Origin: Longimicrobium sp.
Lineage (GTDB): Bacteria > Gemmatimonadota > Gemmatimonadetes > Longimicrobiales > Longimicrobiaceae
Length of the DNA: 58,668 nucleotides
Direction: 5' to 3'
Assembly (NCBI GenBank): GCA_036389135.1
Contig: DASVQP010000087.1
Location: 1-58,668 of the forward strand
This document shows, piece after piece, positions 1 to 7,529 of the stretch. The notes beneath the pieces were generated by a model that did no database searches, was not told the DNA's origin, and saw nothing but the letters and a program-made list of their open reading frames with translations. The first letter of the stretch is position 1; the number at the start of each line of letters is the position of its first letter. The position numbers and the translations under genes are program-made.

Positions 1-126
1 CTGCGGCTCGAAAGGAACCGCATCGCCACCGGAATGAGCTGGGTCGAAGCAAAGGTGAGTATCACGCGCAACGCCGTGCGTACCTATCTCGCCCAGCCCA
101 GCTTCACTTTGGGGGCAACTGCGTAA
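1..126 (+). CDS. C-terminal end of an unidentified protein (partial)
   Basis: An open frame enters from the left edge and stops at TAA (124-126), leaving 41 residues. The segment GMSWVEAKVSITRNAVRTYL looks like a helix-turn-helix of the kind found in transposase and recombinase DNA-binding domains (compare the usual ..ISRNTVRRYL pattern). That resemblance is weak and only by eye. The rest of the gene is outside the window, so no function is assigned. Confidence 0.35.
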   Translation: MRLERNRIATGMSWVEAKVSITRNAVRTYLAQPSFTLGATA

Positions 127-204
127 GTCCTATCTGTGTGAGACTTCTTTACCAGCTTTGCACACAGGCGGATGACGGATGGCATCAGGAGCCTTGCTTC
201 TTCG

Positions 205-227
205 GAGTACCCTATGTAGTATTCTAG
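205..227. promoter_or_regulatory. Candidate PadR operator, box 1
   Basis: The core CTATGTAGTATTCTAG (212-227), preceded by GAGTAC, lies 32 bp upstream of the padR start. Nearly the same box (GAGTAT, then CTATGTAGAATACTGG) recurs at 1361-1382 before the next transcription unit. The rest of the 127-258 gap holds no gene. The shared box suggests autoregulation by the adjacent PadR and control of the 1422 gene; this is inference. Confidence 0.45.
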
Positions 228-258
228 TGGGAGACGCATCCACCCGAGGGGCTGACGC

Positions 259-585
259 ATGCCGCCGAGACCGAACCTGACGTATCCGACCGCGCTGGTG
301 CTGCACGCGCTATCCATGGGGCAGTCGTACGGCTTCGACATCATGGACGCCACGGGGCTTCCCAGCGGCACCATCTATCCGCTGCTGCGGCGGCTGGAGC
401 GCATCGGGTGCGTGGAGGCGAGCTGGGAGGACGAGGGCGCAGCCGCCGGCGAAGGGCGTCCCGCGCGCAAGTACTACCGCATCACGGCCGAGGGCCTGGA
501 GCTGCTGGCCCGCGCCCGCGGACGGTTCGCGGCGCTGGAGCACGGCGTCCGTCCAGGGCTTCACCCGCACCCCGTGTCGCCATGA
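259..585 (+). CDS. PadR-family transcriptional regulator
   Basis: 108 residues, normal for the short PadR class. The N-terminal winged helix is recognisable: LVLHALSMGQSYGFDIMDATG, then the wing region GTIYPLLRRLERIGCVEASW, then RKYYRITAEGLELL. PadR proteins are dimeric repressors, often of transporter genes. GAGGGG sits 7 nt before the ATG. The stop overlaps the next start (ATGA, 582-585), so the downstream membrane protein is translationally coupled and is the probable regulatory target or partner. A candidate operator lies upstream at 205-227. Confidence 0.9.
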   Translation: MPPRPNLTYPTALVLHALSMGQSYGFDIMDATGLPSGTIYPLLRRLERIGCVEASWEDEGAAAGEGRPARKYYRITAEGLELLARARGRFAALEHGVRPGLHPHPVSP

Positions 586-1325
586 GCGCGAACCGCACTC
601 CCCTGGCGCTGCGTGCAGCGTTGCGCGTGGTGGATGGTGCCGCGCGCCTGGCACCCGCCACCGAGCGCGCCGGCCTGCGCGGCGAGTGGCGCGCCGAGCT
701 CTGGCACCGCACCCAGCGCCTGCAGCGCGACGGCTGCTGGAGCCGCGCCGAGGCCGCAAGGCTCCTGCTGCGCAGCCTCGGATCGCACGTCGATGCGCTG
801 GACCTCCGCTTCTGCGGCCCCGACGGCGCCGCGGACCCGTGGGTGGAGGGTGCGCGAACCGGGCGCCGCCTGGCCGCCTACGCCGCCGCGCTCGCCTGCG
901 CCGTGCTGGCGGTGTCGGCGGGGGCATTCGCGTGCGCCCTGGCCAGCGTGCTCCTTTCCGGGGGAGGACCTCCCGCGTGGAGCCGCATCGACGCCGGCGC
1001 GCGCGCCTTCATCCTGGCGATCGGCGCATTGTGGAGCGTGGGCCTGGTGGCGGGCTCCGCCATCGCCGCCCGCCGCCTGCTGCCGTCCGGCACGCGGCCC
1101 GATGCGCGCTGGATGATGGCCGCCCCAGGGATGTTTGGACTCTGTCTGGCGCTGCTGGCCGCATCCCGCGCGGCGAGCGCCGCCGCGCCGCACTCCTTCC
1201 TCGCCACCGCGGATCTCCCAACCCGCACCGCCCTCGCGTGTCTCGCGATGTGGTGCGCATCGGCCGCCACTTTCGCCGCGCTGCGCCACCGGCCCCGCGC
1301 GCGCCGGAGCGCCGCGCTCGATTGA
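582..1325 (+). CDS. Four-helix membrane protein coupled to PadR
   Basis: 247 residues, with the start fixed by the ATGA overlap with padR. The soluble N-terminal part (about residues 15-75, Arg/Glu-rich, containing GEWRAELWHRT) resembles the short cytoplasmic prefix that precedes permease domains in PadR-linked transport proteins. Four hydrophobic stretches follow: residues about 92-120, 133-160, 167-190 and 205-228. No ATPase or FtsX/MacB core is present. I do not recognise a named family; a membrane protein under PadR control is as far as the sequence goes. Confidence 0.75.
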   Translation: MSANRTPLALRAALRVVDGAARLAPATERAGLRGEWRAELWHRTQRLQRDGCWSRAEAARLLLRSLGSHVDALDLRFCGPDGAADPWVEGARTGRRLAAYAAALACAVLAVSAGAFACALASVLLSGGGPPAWSRIDAGARAFILAIGALWSVGLVAGSAIAARRLLPSGTRPDARWMMAAPGMFGLCLALLAASRAASAAAPHSFLATADLPTRTALACLAMWCASAATFAALRHRPRARRSAALD

Positions 1326-1360
1326 ACCCCATCTCACTGCTGGGCGAGGGCCAGCAGTAC

Positions 1361-1382
1361 GAGTATCTATGTAGAATACTGG
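1361..1382. promoter_or_regulatory. Candidate PadR operator, box 2
   Basis: CTATGTAGAATACTGG (1367-1382), preceded by GAGTAT, lies about 40 bp before the ATG at 1422 and matches box 1 at 205-227. AGTAT (1362-1366) and ATACT (1376-1380) form an inverted repeat with a 9-bp spacer. The repetition suggests a regulator-binding site shared by the two units. Confidence 0.45.
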
Positions 1383-1421
1383 TTAGCGTCACCATCGTCC
1401 ACTTTCGCTCGAGGTTGCACC

Positions 1422-3290
1422 ATGCCCATCACACGAACGATCCAGCTCGCCCTCCTCCTCGCCGCAGCCGCTCCGGCGATGGGCCAGACGGCGTCATCCG
1501 GCAAGCTCACGCTCACCCCGGCGGCGCACGGGCCGGGAGCGCGGGTGGAGGCGCGCTACCAGGGGGATACGCGCTTCGCGGGCGCCACGCGGCTGGTGCT
1601 GCGAGCCCGCCTGCGCACGCCCGGCGACCAGGAGGCGTACCTGGGCGCCATCGGCACGGAGACGCGGCGCGTGGCGGAGCTGGTGCGCGGCGACGACGGC
1701 GTGCTGCGCGGCAGCTTCCAGTGGCCGGACTCGGTGGTGTACGCGCTCTTCGCCGTCGAGGCGCCGGACGGCGGCGTCATCGACACGCACGGCAACCAGG
1801 GGTGGGAGCTGATGGCCCGCGGCGCGGCGGGCCGGCCCACGGCGGAGGCGCTCGACCAGCGGGCGCGGGACCTTACACTGCGCAACCCGCTCCTGGGGCT
1901 GGAGACCGCCCGCGAGGGCGCGCGGCTCAACCCCGACGATCCCGCGAGCTGGCTGCGGCTCTGGTGGTTCGAGGGGTACGCGCAGGGCCGCGGCGGAACC
2001 GACTCGGCATCGCTTCAGCCGCGCCGTGCCCGGCTCGCGCAGCTCGCGAGGGCGCTGCAGGCGAAGGCGGGCCTCACCGGTGACGAGGTGGGCGCGATGA
2101 TGCTCCTGGCGCGCGGGCTGCGCGACGAGGAGGCCGCGAGCGCGTGGGAAGCCCGCCTGCTGCGCGAGCATCCGCGCCACCGCGACGCCGTTCCCGTCCG
2201 GATGAAGGCGGCGATGGCCCCGCACTCCAGCAGCATCGAAGGAAAGCTGGCCGTGCTGGAGCCGCTCTGGGCCGAGCTGGGCACCACCGACGACTACCTG
2301 CTGATGGTCGGCACCGAGAATGCGCTCAGCGGCGGCGACCCGGCCGCGGTGGTGCGCTGGACGGACCGCCTGCTCGCGCACGTGCCGCTGATCGAGGCGC
2401 AGTCCCGCGCGGCCCGCGCGGTGGCGGAGCGGCCGGCGACCCGCGCGGAAGGGATGCGCCACATCCGCCGCATCCTCGCCCGCCTGCACGAGGCGCGCGA
2501 TGCGGACCGCGACCTCTTCCGCACCGCGCCCCAGCAGCGCGACCGCGACGCCGAGCACCAGGCGGAGCTGCTCGCCGCGCTCGGCCACGCGCTCGCTTAC
2601 TCGGGCGCGGCCCCGGCCGCGCTCGACTCCCTGCGCGCCGCCTCTTCGCGGAGCGCGCGGATCCCGCTCCTGCGCGAGATCGCCACCGCGCAGCTCGCGG
2701 CGGGCGACACGGCGGGCGCCGCGGGCAGCTGGGCCCGCGCCGCAGGGGCCGGGGCGGGCACTGCGCTGGCGGACAGCGTGCGCGAGGAGATCGGTGCACG
2801 CTTCGTGGCGGAGCGCTGGGCGGCGGACGTGGCCGCGGCGCGCGCCGAATTCGCCGCCCGCATCCGTCGCGCGGAGATCAGCCGTGCGCTCGCGGGCGGG
2901 CTGCGCCTGGTGGACGGCGCCGGTGTGCCCGCCGCGCTGCGGGGGAGCGCGGCGGGCCGGCCGACGGTAGTGGTCTTCGCCAAGAGCGGCTGCGGCTTCA
3001 GCCTGCGCGCGCTGCCGCGGGTGGAGCGCATGGCGGCCGAGCTCGCACGATCGGGCGTGCGCACGGTGCTGGTCACCGACGAGGCACCGAGCGAGGATCT
3101 CCAGAAGTTCTTTGGCGGGCGCGGCTACACGGGCCCCGTGCTCTTCGATCCGTCGCGCTCCAGCCACGCGGCATTCGGATCGGCGGGAACGCCGGAGTAC
3201 TTCGTGGTGGACGGGGCGGGGACGATCCGCTTCGAGTACAGCTCGCTGGACGAGCTTCCGGCGCAGGTCGCGGCGCTCGCCCGGCCGTGA
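1422..3290 (+). CDS. Secreted protein with C-terminal TlpA/thioredoxin-like domain
   Basis: 622 residues. The N-terminus is a signal peptide (ALLLAAAAPAMGQ) that should be cut after about residue 22. The middle 400 residues are alpha-helical and Ala/Arg-rich, consistent with TPR-like repeats. The C-terminal about 110 residues have a thioredoxin/TlpA pattern: TVVVFAKSGCGFSLRALPRV, then VRTVLVTDE, GPVLFDPS, and the cis-Pro-like GTPEYFVVDGAG. The usual CxxC is replaced by CGFS (Cys near residue 524), so it could act only as a one-cysteine redox or scaffold domain. GAGG precedes the ATG. It faces a bidirectional terminator at 3299-3322. Confidence 0.75.
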   Translation: MPITRTIQLALLLAAAAPAMGQTASSGKLTLTPAAHGPGARVEARYQGDTRFAGATRLVLRARLRTPGDQEAYLGAIGTETRRVAELVRGDDGVLRGSFQWPDSVVYALFAVEAPDGGVIDTHGNQGWELMARGAAGRPTAEALDQRARDLTLRNPLLGLETAREGARLNPDDPASWLRLWWFEGYAQGRGGTDSASLQPRRARLAQLARALQAKAGLTGDEVGAMMLLARGLRDEEAASAWEARLLREHPRHRDAVPVRMKAAMAPHSSSIEGKLAVLEPLWAELGTTDDYLLMVGTENALSGGDPAAVVRWTDRLLAHVPLIEAQSRAARAVAERPATRAEGMRHIRRILARLHEARDADRDLFRTAPQQRDRDAEHQAELLAALGHALAYSGAAPAALDSLRAASSRSARIPLLREIATAQLAAGDTAGAAGSWARAAGAGAGTALADSVREEIGARFVAERWAADVAAARAEFAARIRRAEISRALAGGLRLVDGAGVPAALRGSAAGRPTVVVFAKSGCGFSLRALPRVERMAAELARSGVRTVLVTDEAPSEDLQKFFGGRGYTGPVLFDPSRSSHAAFGSAGTPEYFVVDGAGTIRFEYSSLDELPAQVAALARP

Positions 3291-3298
3291 ACGTTCCA

Positions 3299-3322
3299 GG
3301 GGCGGCGCCGGTGCGCCGCCCC
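3299..3322. terminator. Bidirectional hairpin terminator
   Basis: Perfect 10-bp stem GGGGCGGCGC/GCGCCGCCCC with loop CGGT between two convergent genes (ends at 3290 and 3326). There is no T-tract, which is common in high-GC genomes. Confidence 0.75.
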
Positions 3323-3325
3323 GCA

Positions 3326-3701
3326 TCAGCCGATCACGACCGTCGGCGCCGCCTCCGTCCAGCTTTCCCGCAGCGTGCAGCTGAACCGGCCGCGAAAGGT
3401 GCCCTCCTTCTGGCGCGACTGGTTGGGGCGGTCGGCCCAGCCCTGCACCTCGTACACGCCCCCGCCCAGCGCGCGCACCGCCGTCCCCTCGCCCCCCAGT
3501 TCGCCGAACCGGACGCGGCGGGCGAACTCCGCCGGGCTCATCTCCCTGCGATGGATCTTTCGCCACTCCTCGTACCGCTCGCGCATCGTCCCCTGGCACA
3601 CGGCGAAGGCGCGCGCGTGCTCGGGCGGGATGGACGGCGCCTCCTCCACCGCAGCCGGCGAGCGCCACCAGCAGCAATCCCGCGTAGGCTGGAGTGCGCA
3701 T
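3326..3701 (-). pseudogene. Small lipoprotein gene with frameshift in the signal region
   Basis: An ATG at 3701, 4 nt after the stop of the upstream serine hydrolase, opens a perfect lipoprotein signal (MRTPAYAGLLLVALAGC). That frame then becomes nonsense. From about 3646 another frame carries a plausible mature protein (EEAPSIPPEHARAFAVCQ, ending in TEAAPTVVIG, stop at 3326). Joining them needs a single-base indel in the run CTGCGGTGGAGGAGG. Alternatively translation starts at the GTG inside that run (3649), giving about 107 residues without export. The mature protein is not recognised. It is co-directional with the serine hydrolase and probably in its operon. Confidence 0.55.
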
Positions 3702-3705
3702 CGCT

Positions 3706-5148
3706 CTACCGCTCGCCTGCGGGGGCGCGCACCAGCTCGCGCATGCGGCCGACGATGGACATCCCCGACCTGCCGTAGTTGGAGAGGACGATGGCCGTGT
3801 AGCCGTCCTCCAGGAAGAGATCCATGTTGGTGCTCGTCCCCTGGAAGCCGCCGCTGTGCCCCACGATGCCGCGCTTCGCATCCACCGAGAAGCCGTAGCC
3901 GTACTCCGGCGACGCGGGCTTGGGCGTGGTGAGTACGCGCACCATCGCGGGGGAGACCAGCTTTCCCGTGCGGAACGCCTCGGCGAAGCGCAGCACGTCT
4001 GGCGCGGTGGAGTAGCCGCCGCCGGCCGGCCCGCCGCGGTAGGGAAGGTCGCCGACGTGGCTGGTGTAGGCGCCGGGGCCGCGCTCGTACTCGCGGTCGT
4101 AGCCGATGGCCGCCACGGGCGGGATGCGGTCCTTGGCGTACCAGTGCGTGCTCCGCATACCGGCGGGCGCCAGGATGTGCTGCCGCACGTAGTCGAAGTA
4201 GCTCTGCCCGCTCGCCCGCTCGATGACCTTGCCCAGCACCAGGAAGCCCGTGTTGCTGTAGTCCCAGCGGCTCCCGGGGGTGAAGGCCGGCTCCGAGTCC
4301 TCTGCGTAGCGCAGCATCTCGTCCACCGTCGCCGCGCGCGAGTTGCTGATGCCGGGTCCCAGGTAGCTCCCCAGCCCCGCCGTGTGGGAGAGCAGATGGC
4401 CGATGCGGATCTCCCGTGCGGCGCGCGGGCTGGGGAAGTCCGGGACGAACTTGGAGAGCGGATCGTCGAAGGAGAGCTTCCCCGCCTCCACGAGCTGCGC
4501 GACGGCGACGGCGGTGATCATCTTGTTCATCGACGCCAGGTTGAACGCGGTCTCCAGCCCGTTCTTGCGCCGCGCCTCCTTGTTAGCCTCTCCGTACGCC
4601 GCGGCAAAGAGCGGCTTGCCATCCTTTGCCAGCATCACCACGCCGGAGAACGCGTCCGCCTCCGCCTGGCGCCGGACAAACTCGCCGAGCGCCTTCACCC
4701 GCTCCTGGTCGGTGCGCGGCGTCGAGGCGGCGCGCCCGGCGGGGGCCTCCGCGGGCTGGAAGGTCATCCCCGTGATGCGGTGTGGAGGCGTGGGCTCCAC
4801 CTCCACCGCGATCTTCAGCCACTCTTGGGTAAGATCGCTCTGCGCCAGCACCTCGGCCGTTCCCGGCTTCGGCTCGGCCATGCGCTCGATCCGCAGCCCC
4901 TTTCTCTGCGTGTGCAGGTCGGAAAGGATGCCGAGGTGCTGCGGCGTCGGCGCGAAGTCGCGGAACGACGTGGCGTAACTCTCGTCGATGTATTCGCGCG
5001 CCGCCGAACGGTCCCCGGAGTTGATCAGCGCCACCACCTCGGCCGCGCGCGCCGCGGCGGGGGAGCGCGCCTCCTCCCTGCCGCCGCCGCACGCGGCGAG
5101 CGCCAGGAGCACGAAGCAGGAGGGGGCCGGCGGAAGGCGTCGCAGCAT
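3706..5148 (-). CDS. Serine hydrolase, class C beta-lactamase fold, lipoprotein
   Basis: 480 residues. The start at 5148 gives the lipoprotein signal MLRRLPPAPSCFVLLALAAC; the open frame extends further upstream but without signal features. An N-terminal region of about 130 residues precedes the beta-lactamase-like domain. That domain has the SxxK nucleophile motif as SMNK (NLASMNKMITAVAV), the YxN motif as YSNTG, and a late HSGGFQG in place of KTG. Family members are esterases, D-aminopeptidases or penicillin-binding-like hydrolases, and true beta-lactamase activity is not implied. The broken small lipoprotein gene follows 4 nt downstream. Two further paralogous folds lie at 51208 and 53744. 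Confidence 0.88.
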   Translation of the reverse strand: MLRRLPPAPSCFVLLALAACGGGREEARSPAAARAAEVVALINSGDRSAAREYIDESYATSFRDFAPTPQHLGILSDLHTQRKGLRIERMAEPKPGTAEVLAQSDLTQEWLKIAVEVEPTPPHRITGMTFQPAEAPAGRAASTPRTDQERVKALGEFVRRQAEADAFSGVVMLAKDGKPLFAAAYGEANKEARRKNGLETAFNLASMNKMITAVAVAQLVEAGKLSFDDPLSKFVPDFPSPRAAREIRIGHLLSHTAGLGSYLGPGISNSRAATVDEMLRYAEDSEPAFTPGSRWDYSNTGFLVLGKVIERASGQSYFDYVRQHILAPAGMRSTHWYAKDRIPPVAAIGYDREYERGPGAYTSHVGDLPYRGGPAGGGYSTAPDVLRFAEAFRTGKLVSPAMVRVLTTPKPASPEYGYGFSVDAKRGIVGHSGGFQGTSTNMDLFLEDGYTAIVLSNYGRSGMSIVGRMRELVRAPAGER

Positions 5149-5256
5149 GTCATCCCCGCGGTTCGGGTTGGTAGGCCGCGTCGCACGACGAGGGTGTGCG
5201 GGCGACGGCGGATGCGGAACGCGCGAATCGGGCGACCTCTGACACCGGTGGGGTGT

Positions 5257-6069
5257 ATGCACGCCCTGGCCCGTCCTGTGCGGACCCGGCCCGCGGCCGG
5301 TCATCTCCCGCTTCGACTATTTGTTTTCGTGATCCAGCGTCTTGCTTCGGTCTGGGTGTGGCTTTGCAGCGCGCTCATCGTGATCCTGTGGGTGCCGCTG
5401 CTGGGAATCATCTACCTGTTCACCGTTCCAGGCGACCCGGGGCGCTACACGGTGGGCCGCTGGTTCCGGCGTGCGGCCGTGACGCTGGTGGCGCTCAACC
5501 CGCTGTGGAAGTTCCGCACGACCGGCGTGCGCATCCAGGATCCCCGCCGACCCTACGTGGCGGTGGCGAACCACGAGTCGTTCGCGGACATCTTTCTGAT
5601 CTCGCATCTGCCGTGGGAGATGAAGTGGCTGTCCAAGGAGGCCATCTTCAAGATCCCCATGATGGGGTGGATGATGCGCATGGCCGGCGACATCGCCGTG
5701 CGACGCGGCGACGCGCGCAGCCGCGCCTCGGCGCTGGAGGAGTGCCGCGACCGGCTGGCCAAGGGCGTCAGCGTGATGATCATGCCCGAGGGCACCCGCT
5801 CCGCCACCGGCGAGCTTCAGCCCTTTCGCGACGGCGCCTTTCGCCTGGCCGTGGAGCTGGGGTGCCCCATCCTCCCCATCGCCGTGGCTGGCACGCGCGA
5901 CGCCATCCCCAAGGGCACCTGGGTGATCAACCGCGCCCGCGCCGTCGCCCACGTCCTTCCCCCGGTCGAGACGACGGGGCTGACGCTGGCGGACGTGCCC
6001 GCGCTGCGCGACCGGGTGCGCGCCATGATCGGCGAGGCGCGCGACGGGTTGTTCCGGGAGCTGGCGTGA
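5257..6069 (+). CDS. plsC: 1-acyl-sn-glycerol-3-phosphate acyltransferase (PlsC-like)
   Basis: 270 residues from ATG 5257; GTG 5329 is an alternative start just before the first membrane helix. After a hydrophobic anchor (VWLCSALIVILWVPLLGII) come the acyltransferase motifs: NHESFAD (HX4D catalytic pair), KWLSKEAIFKIPMMGW, then PEGTRS, then the Pro-containing CPILPIAVAG. Enzymes of this type transfer an acyl chain to lysophosphatidic acid in phospholipid synthesis at the inner membrane. It is divergent from the serine hydrolase gene, with about 108 bp between the two starts. Confidence 0.9.
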   Translation: MHALARPVRTRPAAGHLPLRLFVFVIQRLASVWVWLCSALIVILWVPLLGIIYLFTVPGDPGRYTVGRWFRRAAVTLVALNPLWKFRTTGVRIQDPRRPYVAVANHESFADIFLISHLPWEMKWLSKEAIFKIPMMGWMMRMAGDIAVRRGDARSRASALEECRDRLAKGVSVMIMPEGTRSATGELQPFRDGAFRLAVELGCPILPIAVAGTRDAIPKGTWVINRARAVAHVLPPVETTGLTLADVPALRDRVRAMIGEARDGLFRELA

Positions 6070-6103
6070 GGGGCCCTCACCCCCGGCTCGTTACACTCGC
6101 TTG

Positions 6104-6160
6104 CCCCCTCTGCCGATAACAGGAGAGGGCTGCGCCCTCGCGGTTATCGAGAGAGGGGGG
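6104..6160. repeat. Long imperfect inverted repeat, possible terminator
   Basis: CCCCCTCT and CGATAAC (left arm) face GTTATCG and AGAGGGGG (right arm) around an inner AGAGGGC-TGC-GCCCTC hairpin, about 57 bp in all. It lies 35 bp after the PlsC-like gene and probably terminates it. The shape and composition resemble a dispersed REP-type element, but no second copy is visible here. Confidence 0.55.
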
Positions 6161-6282
6161 CGGGGGGCGTTAGCGTAGGGTTAATTGCGCGGGGGAGCGC
6201 TGGATCCGGCGTCCCGCGCGGTGAGGCTGGTGGATAGCTTACGAATCGCACGCACCTTTGAATCCCGCACCCCCGCGCCTCC

Positions 6283-6774
6283 ATGAAAACAGCTCTTGTC
6301 GTCGCCGCCCTCCTCATCCCCGCGGCGCTCCAGGCTCAGACCTCCACGCCCGCGACCGCGCCGCGCGACCCCGCCCCCGCCACCGCGGCCGATTCCGCGG
6401 CGATCCGGCGAGCGGCGCTGGACTACATCGAGGGATGGTACACGGGCGACGCGGCGCGCATGCGGCGTGCCGTGCATCCGCAGCTGGCCAAGCGGTACGT
6501 GCGCACGGACGAGAAGGGGGAGAGCTGGGCCGGTGACACCCCTGCCGAGACGCTCATCCACCAGACGCAGCGCGGCTTCGGTACCGACGTGCCTCCGGCC
6601 GAGCGCCGCACCGAAGCGCGGATTCTGGACATCTACGGCGACCTCGCCTCCGTGCGCCTCAACTCCACACGGCTGGTGGACTACATGCACCTGGTCCGCT
6701 GGAATGGCGAGTGGAAGATCCTGAACGTGCTCTGGGACATGCGCCCGGAGTTCAAGGAGCGTCCGGGGCGCTGA
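6283..6774 (+). CDS. Secreted NTF2-like (lumazine-binding-type) protein
   Basis: 163 residues with a clear signal peptide (KTALVVAALLIPAALQAQ). The mature part matches the NTF2-like fold used by the putative lumazine-binding family: AALDYIEGWYTGDAARMRRA, then VHPQLAKRYV, and the closing strands RLVDYMHLVRWNGEWKILNV. These small cone-shaped proteins bind small molecules or act as unknown periplasmic factors; no catalytic residues can be assigned. The downstream methyltransferase starts 7 nt after its stop. Confidence 0.8.
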   Translation: MKTALVVAALLIPAALQAQTSTPATAPRDPAPATAADSAAIRRAALDYIEGWYTGDAARMRRAVHPQLAKRYVRTDEKGESWAGDTPAETLIHQTQRGFGTDVPPAERRTEARILDIYGDLASVRLNSTRLVDYMHLVRWNGEWKILNVLWDMRPEFKERPGR

Positions 6775-6781
6775 GGCACCG

Positions 6782-7393
6782 GTGGACGCGCTCGCCTGGA
6801 ACCGCATCCGCTACACGCTGATCGCGCCCGTCTACGACGCGGTGGTGCGGATGGACGCGCATCGCCGGCGGGCGGCGGCGCTGCTAGACCTGCGGGCGGG
6901 TGAGCGGGTGCTGGTGGACGGGTGCGGCACCGGCGCCGACCTGGACCACCTTCCGCCCGGCGTGCACGTCACGGCTACGGACCTTACCCCCGCCATGGTC
7001 GAGCGCACCCGCCGCCGCGCCGCCGCCCTCGGCCGCCCCGCCGATGCGCGGGTGATGGACGCGCAGGCGCTGGATCTGCCGGATGCGTCGTACGATGCCG
7101 TCCTCCTGCACCTGATCCTCGCCGTCGTCCCCGACCCGCTGGCGGCGCTGCGCGAGGCGGAGCGCGTGCTGCGCCCCGGCGGCCGCGCCACCGTGCTGGA
7201 CAAGTGGGTTCCCGAGGGCGCACGTCCCTCGCTCCTGCGCCGCGCCGCCAACGGAGTCGCGCGCATCGTGGCCACCGACATCACCCGCCAGCTCGGCCCG
7301 CTCGTCGCGCAGACGTCGCTCGTGGTCGAGCACCGGGAGACGGCGGGGCTCGGCGGGTTCTTTTCGCTGGCGCTGCTGCGGAAGCCCGGGTAA
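6782..7393 (+). CDS. Class I SAM-dependent methyltransferase
   Basis: 203 residues, GTG start with GAGG 5 nt upstream overlapping the previous stop. The Rossmann core is complete: motif I VLVDGCGTGADL, acidic end of strand 2 VTATDLTPAMVERT, VMDAQALDLPDASYDAVLLH and VLRPGGRATVLDKW. It is closest to the UbiE/Methyltransf_11 type; the substrate is not deducible. It is co-transcribed with the NTF2-like gene. Dispersed repeat A1 follows immediately. Confidence 0.88.
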   Translation: MDALAWNRIRYTLIAPVYDAVVRMDAHRRRAAALLDLRAGERVLVDGCGTGADLDHLPPGVHVTATDLTPAMVERTRRRAAALGRPADARVMDAQALDLPDASYDAVLLHLILAVVPDPLAALREAERVLRPGGRATVLDKWVPEGARPSLLRRAANGVARIVATDITRQLGPLVAQTSLVVEHRETAGLGGFFSLALLRKPG

Positions 7394-7415
7394 CCAGAGA
7401 ACTGCAACGGCTTGG

Positions 7416-7500
7416 CTCACGCAGAGACACAGAGCCACAGAGAGAACCGCAAAGGGTTTCCTCTGTGGCTTTCAGTTCCTTCTGTGGCCTCTGTGTGAGC
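7416..7500. repeat. Dispersed palindromic repeat, family A (copy 1)
   Basis: Left arm CTCACGCAGAGACACAGAG and right arm CTCTGTGTGAG, with an inner CCACAGAG/TTCTGTGG pair, flanking a less conserved centre. The same pattern recurs at 39612, 49121, 51094 and 52365, with half copies at 44117, 47381 and 58488. It lies between convergent genes and can fold as a long hairpin. Confidence 0.85.
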
Positions 7501-7529
7501 TTTTCTCTGTTGTTCTCTCTCCCTGCTCC

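Noticed and set aside
1-126. IS21-type transposase end at the left edge
   Set aside because: Only 41 residues with a loose helix-turn-helix resemblance and no inverted repeats or partner gene; left as unidentified.
1494-3881. Very long minus-strand open frame across the TlpA-like gene
   Set aside because: It is antisense to a clear exported protein and is Arg/Gly/Ala-rich without domains; it is open only because of GC bias. Only its last part, holding the lipoprotein signal at 3701, is real.
3706-5148. Calling the three SxxK proteins antibiotic-resistance beta-lactamases
   Set aside because: All three have the fold and the SxxK/YxN motifs but lack the classical KTG context, and this family is mostly esterases and peptidases; only the fold is claimed.
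3694-6069. 791-residue fusion of antisense beta-lactamase sequence to PlsC
   Set aside because: The first 520 residues are antisense to the serine hydrolase; the acyltransferase starts at 5257 or 5329.
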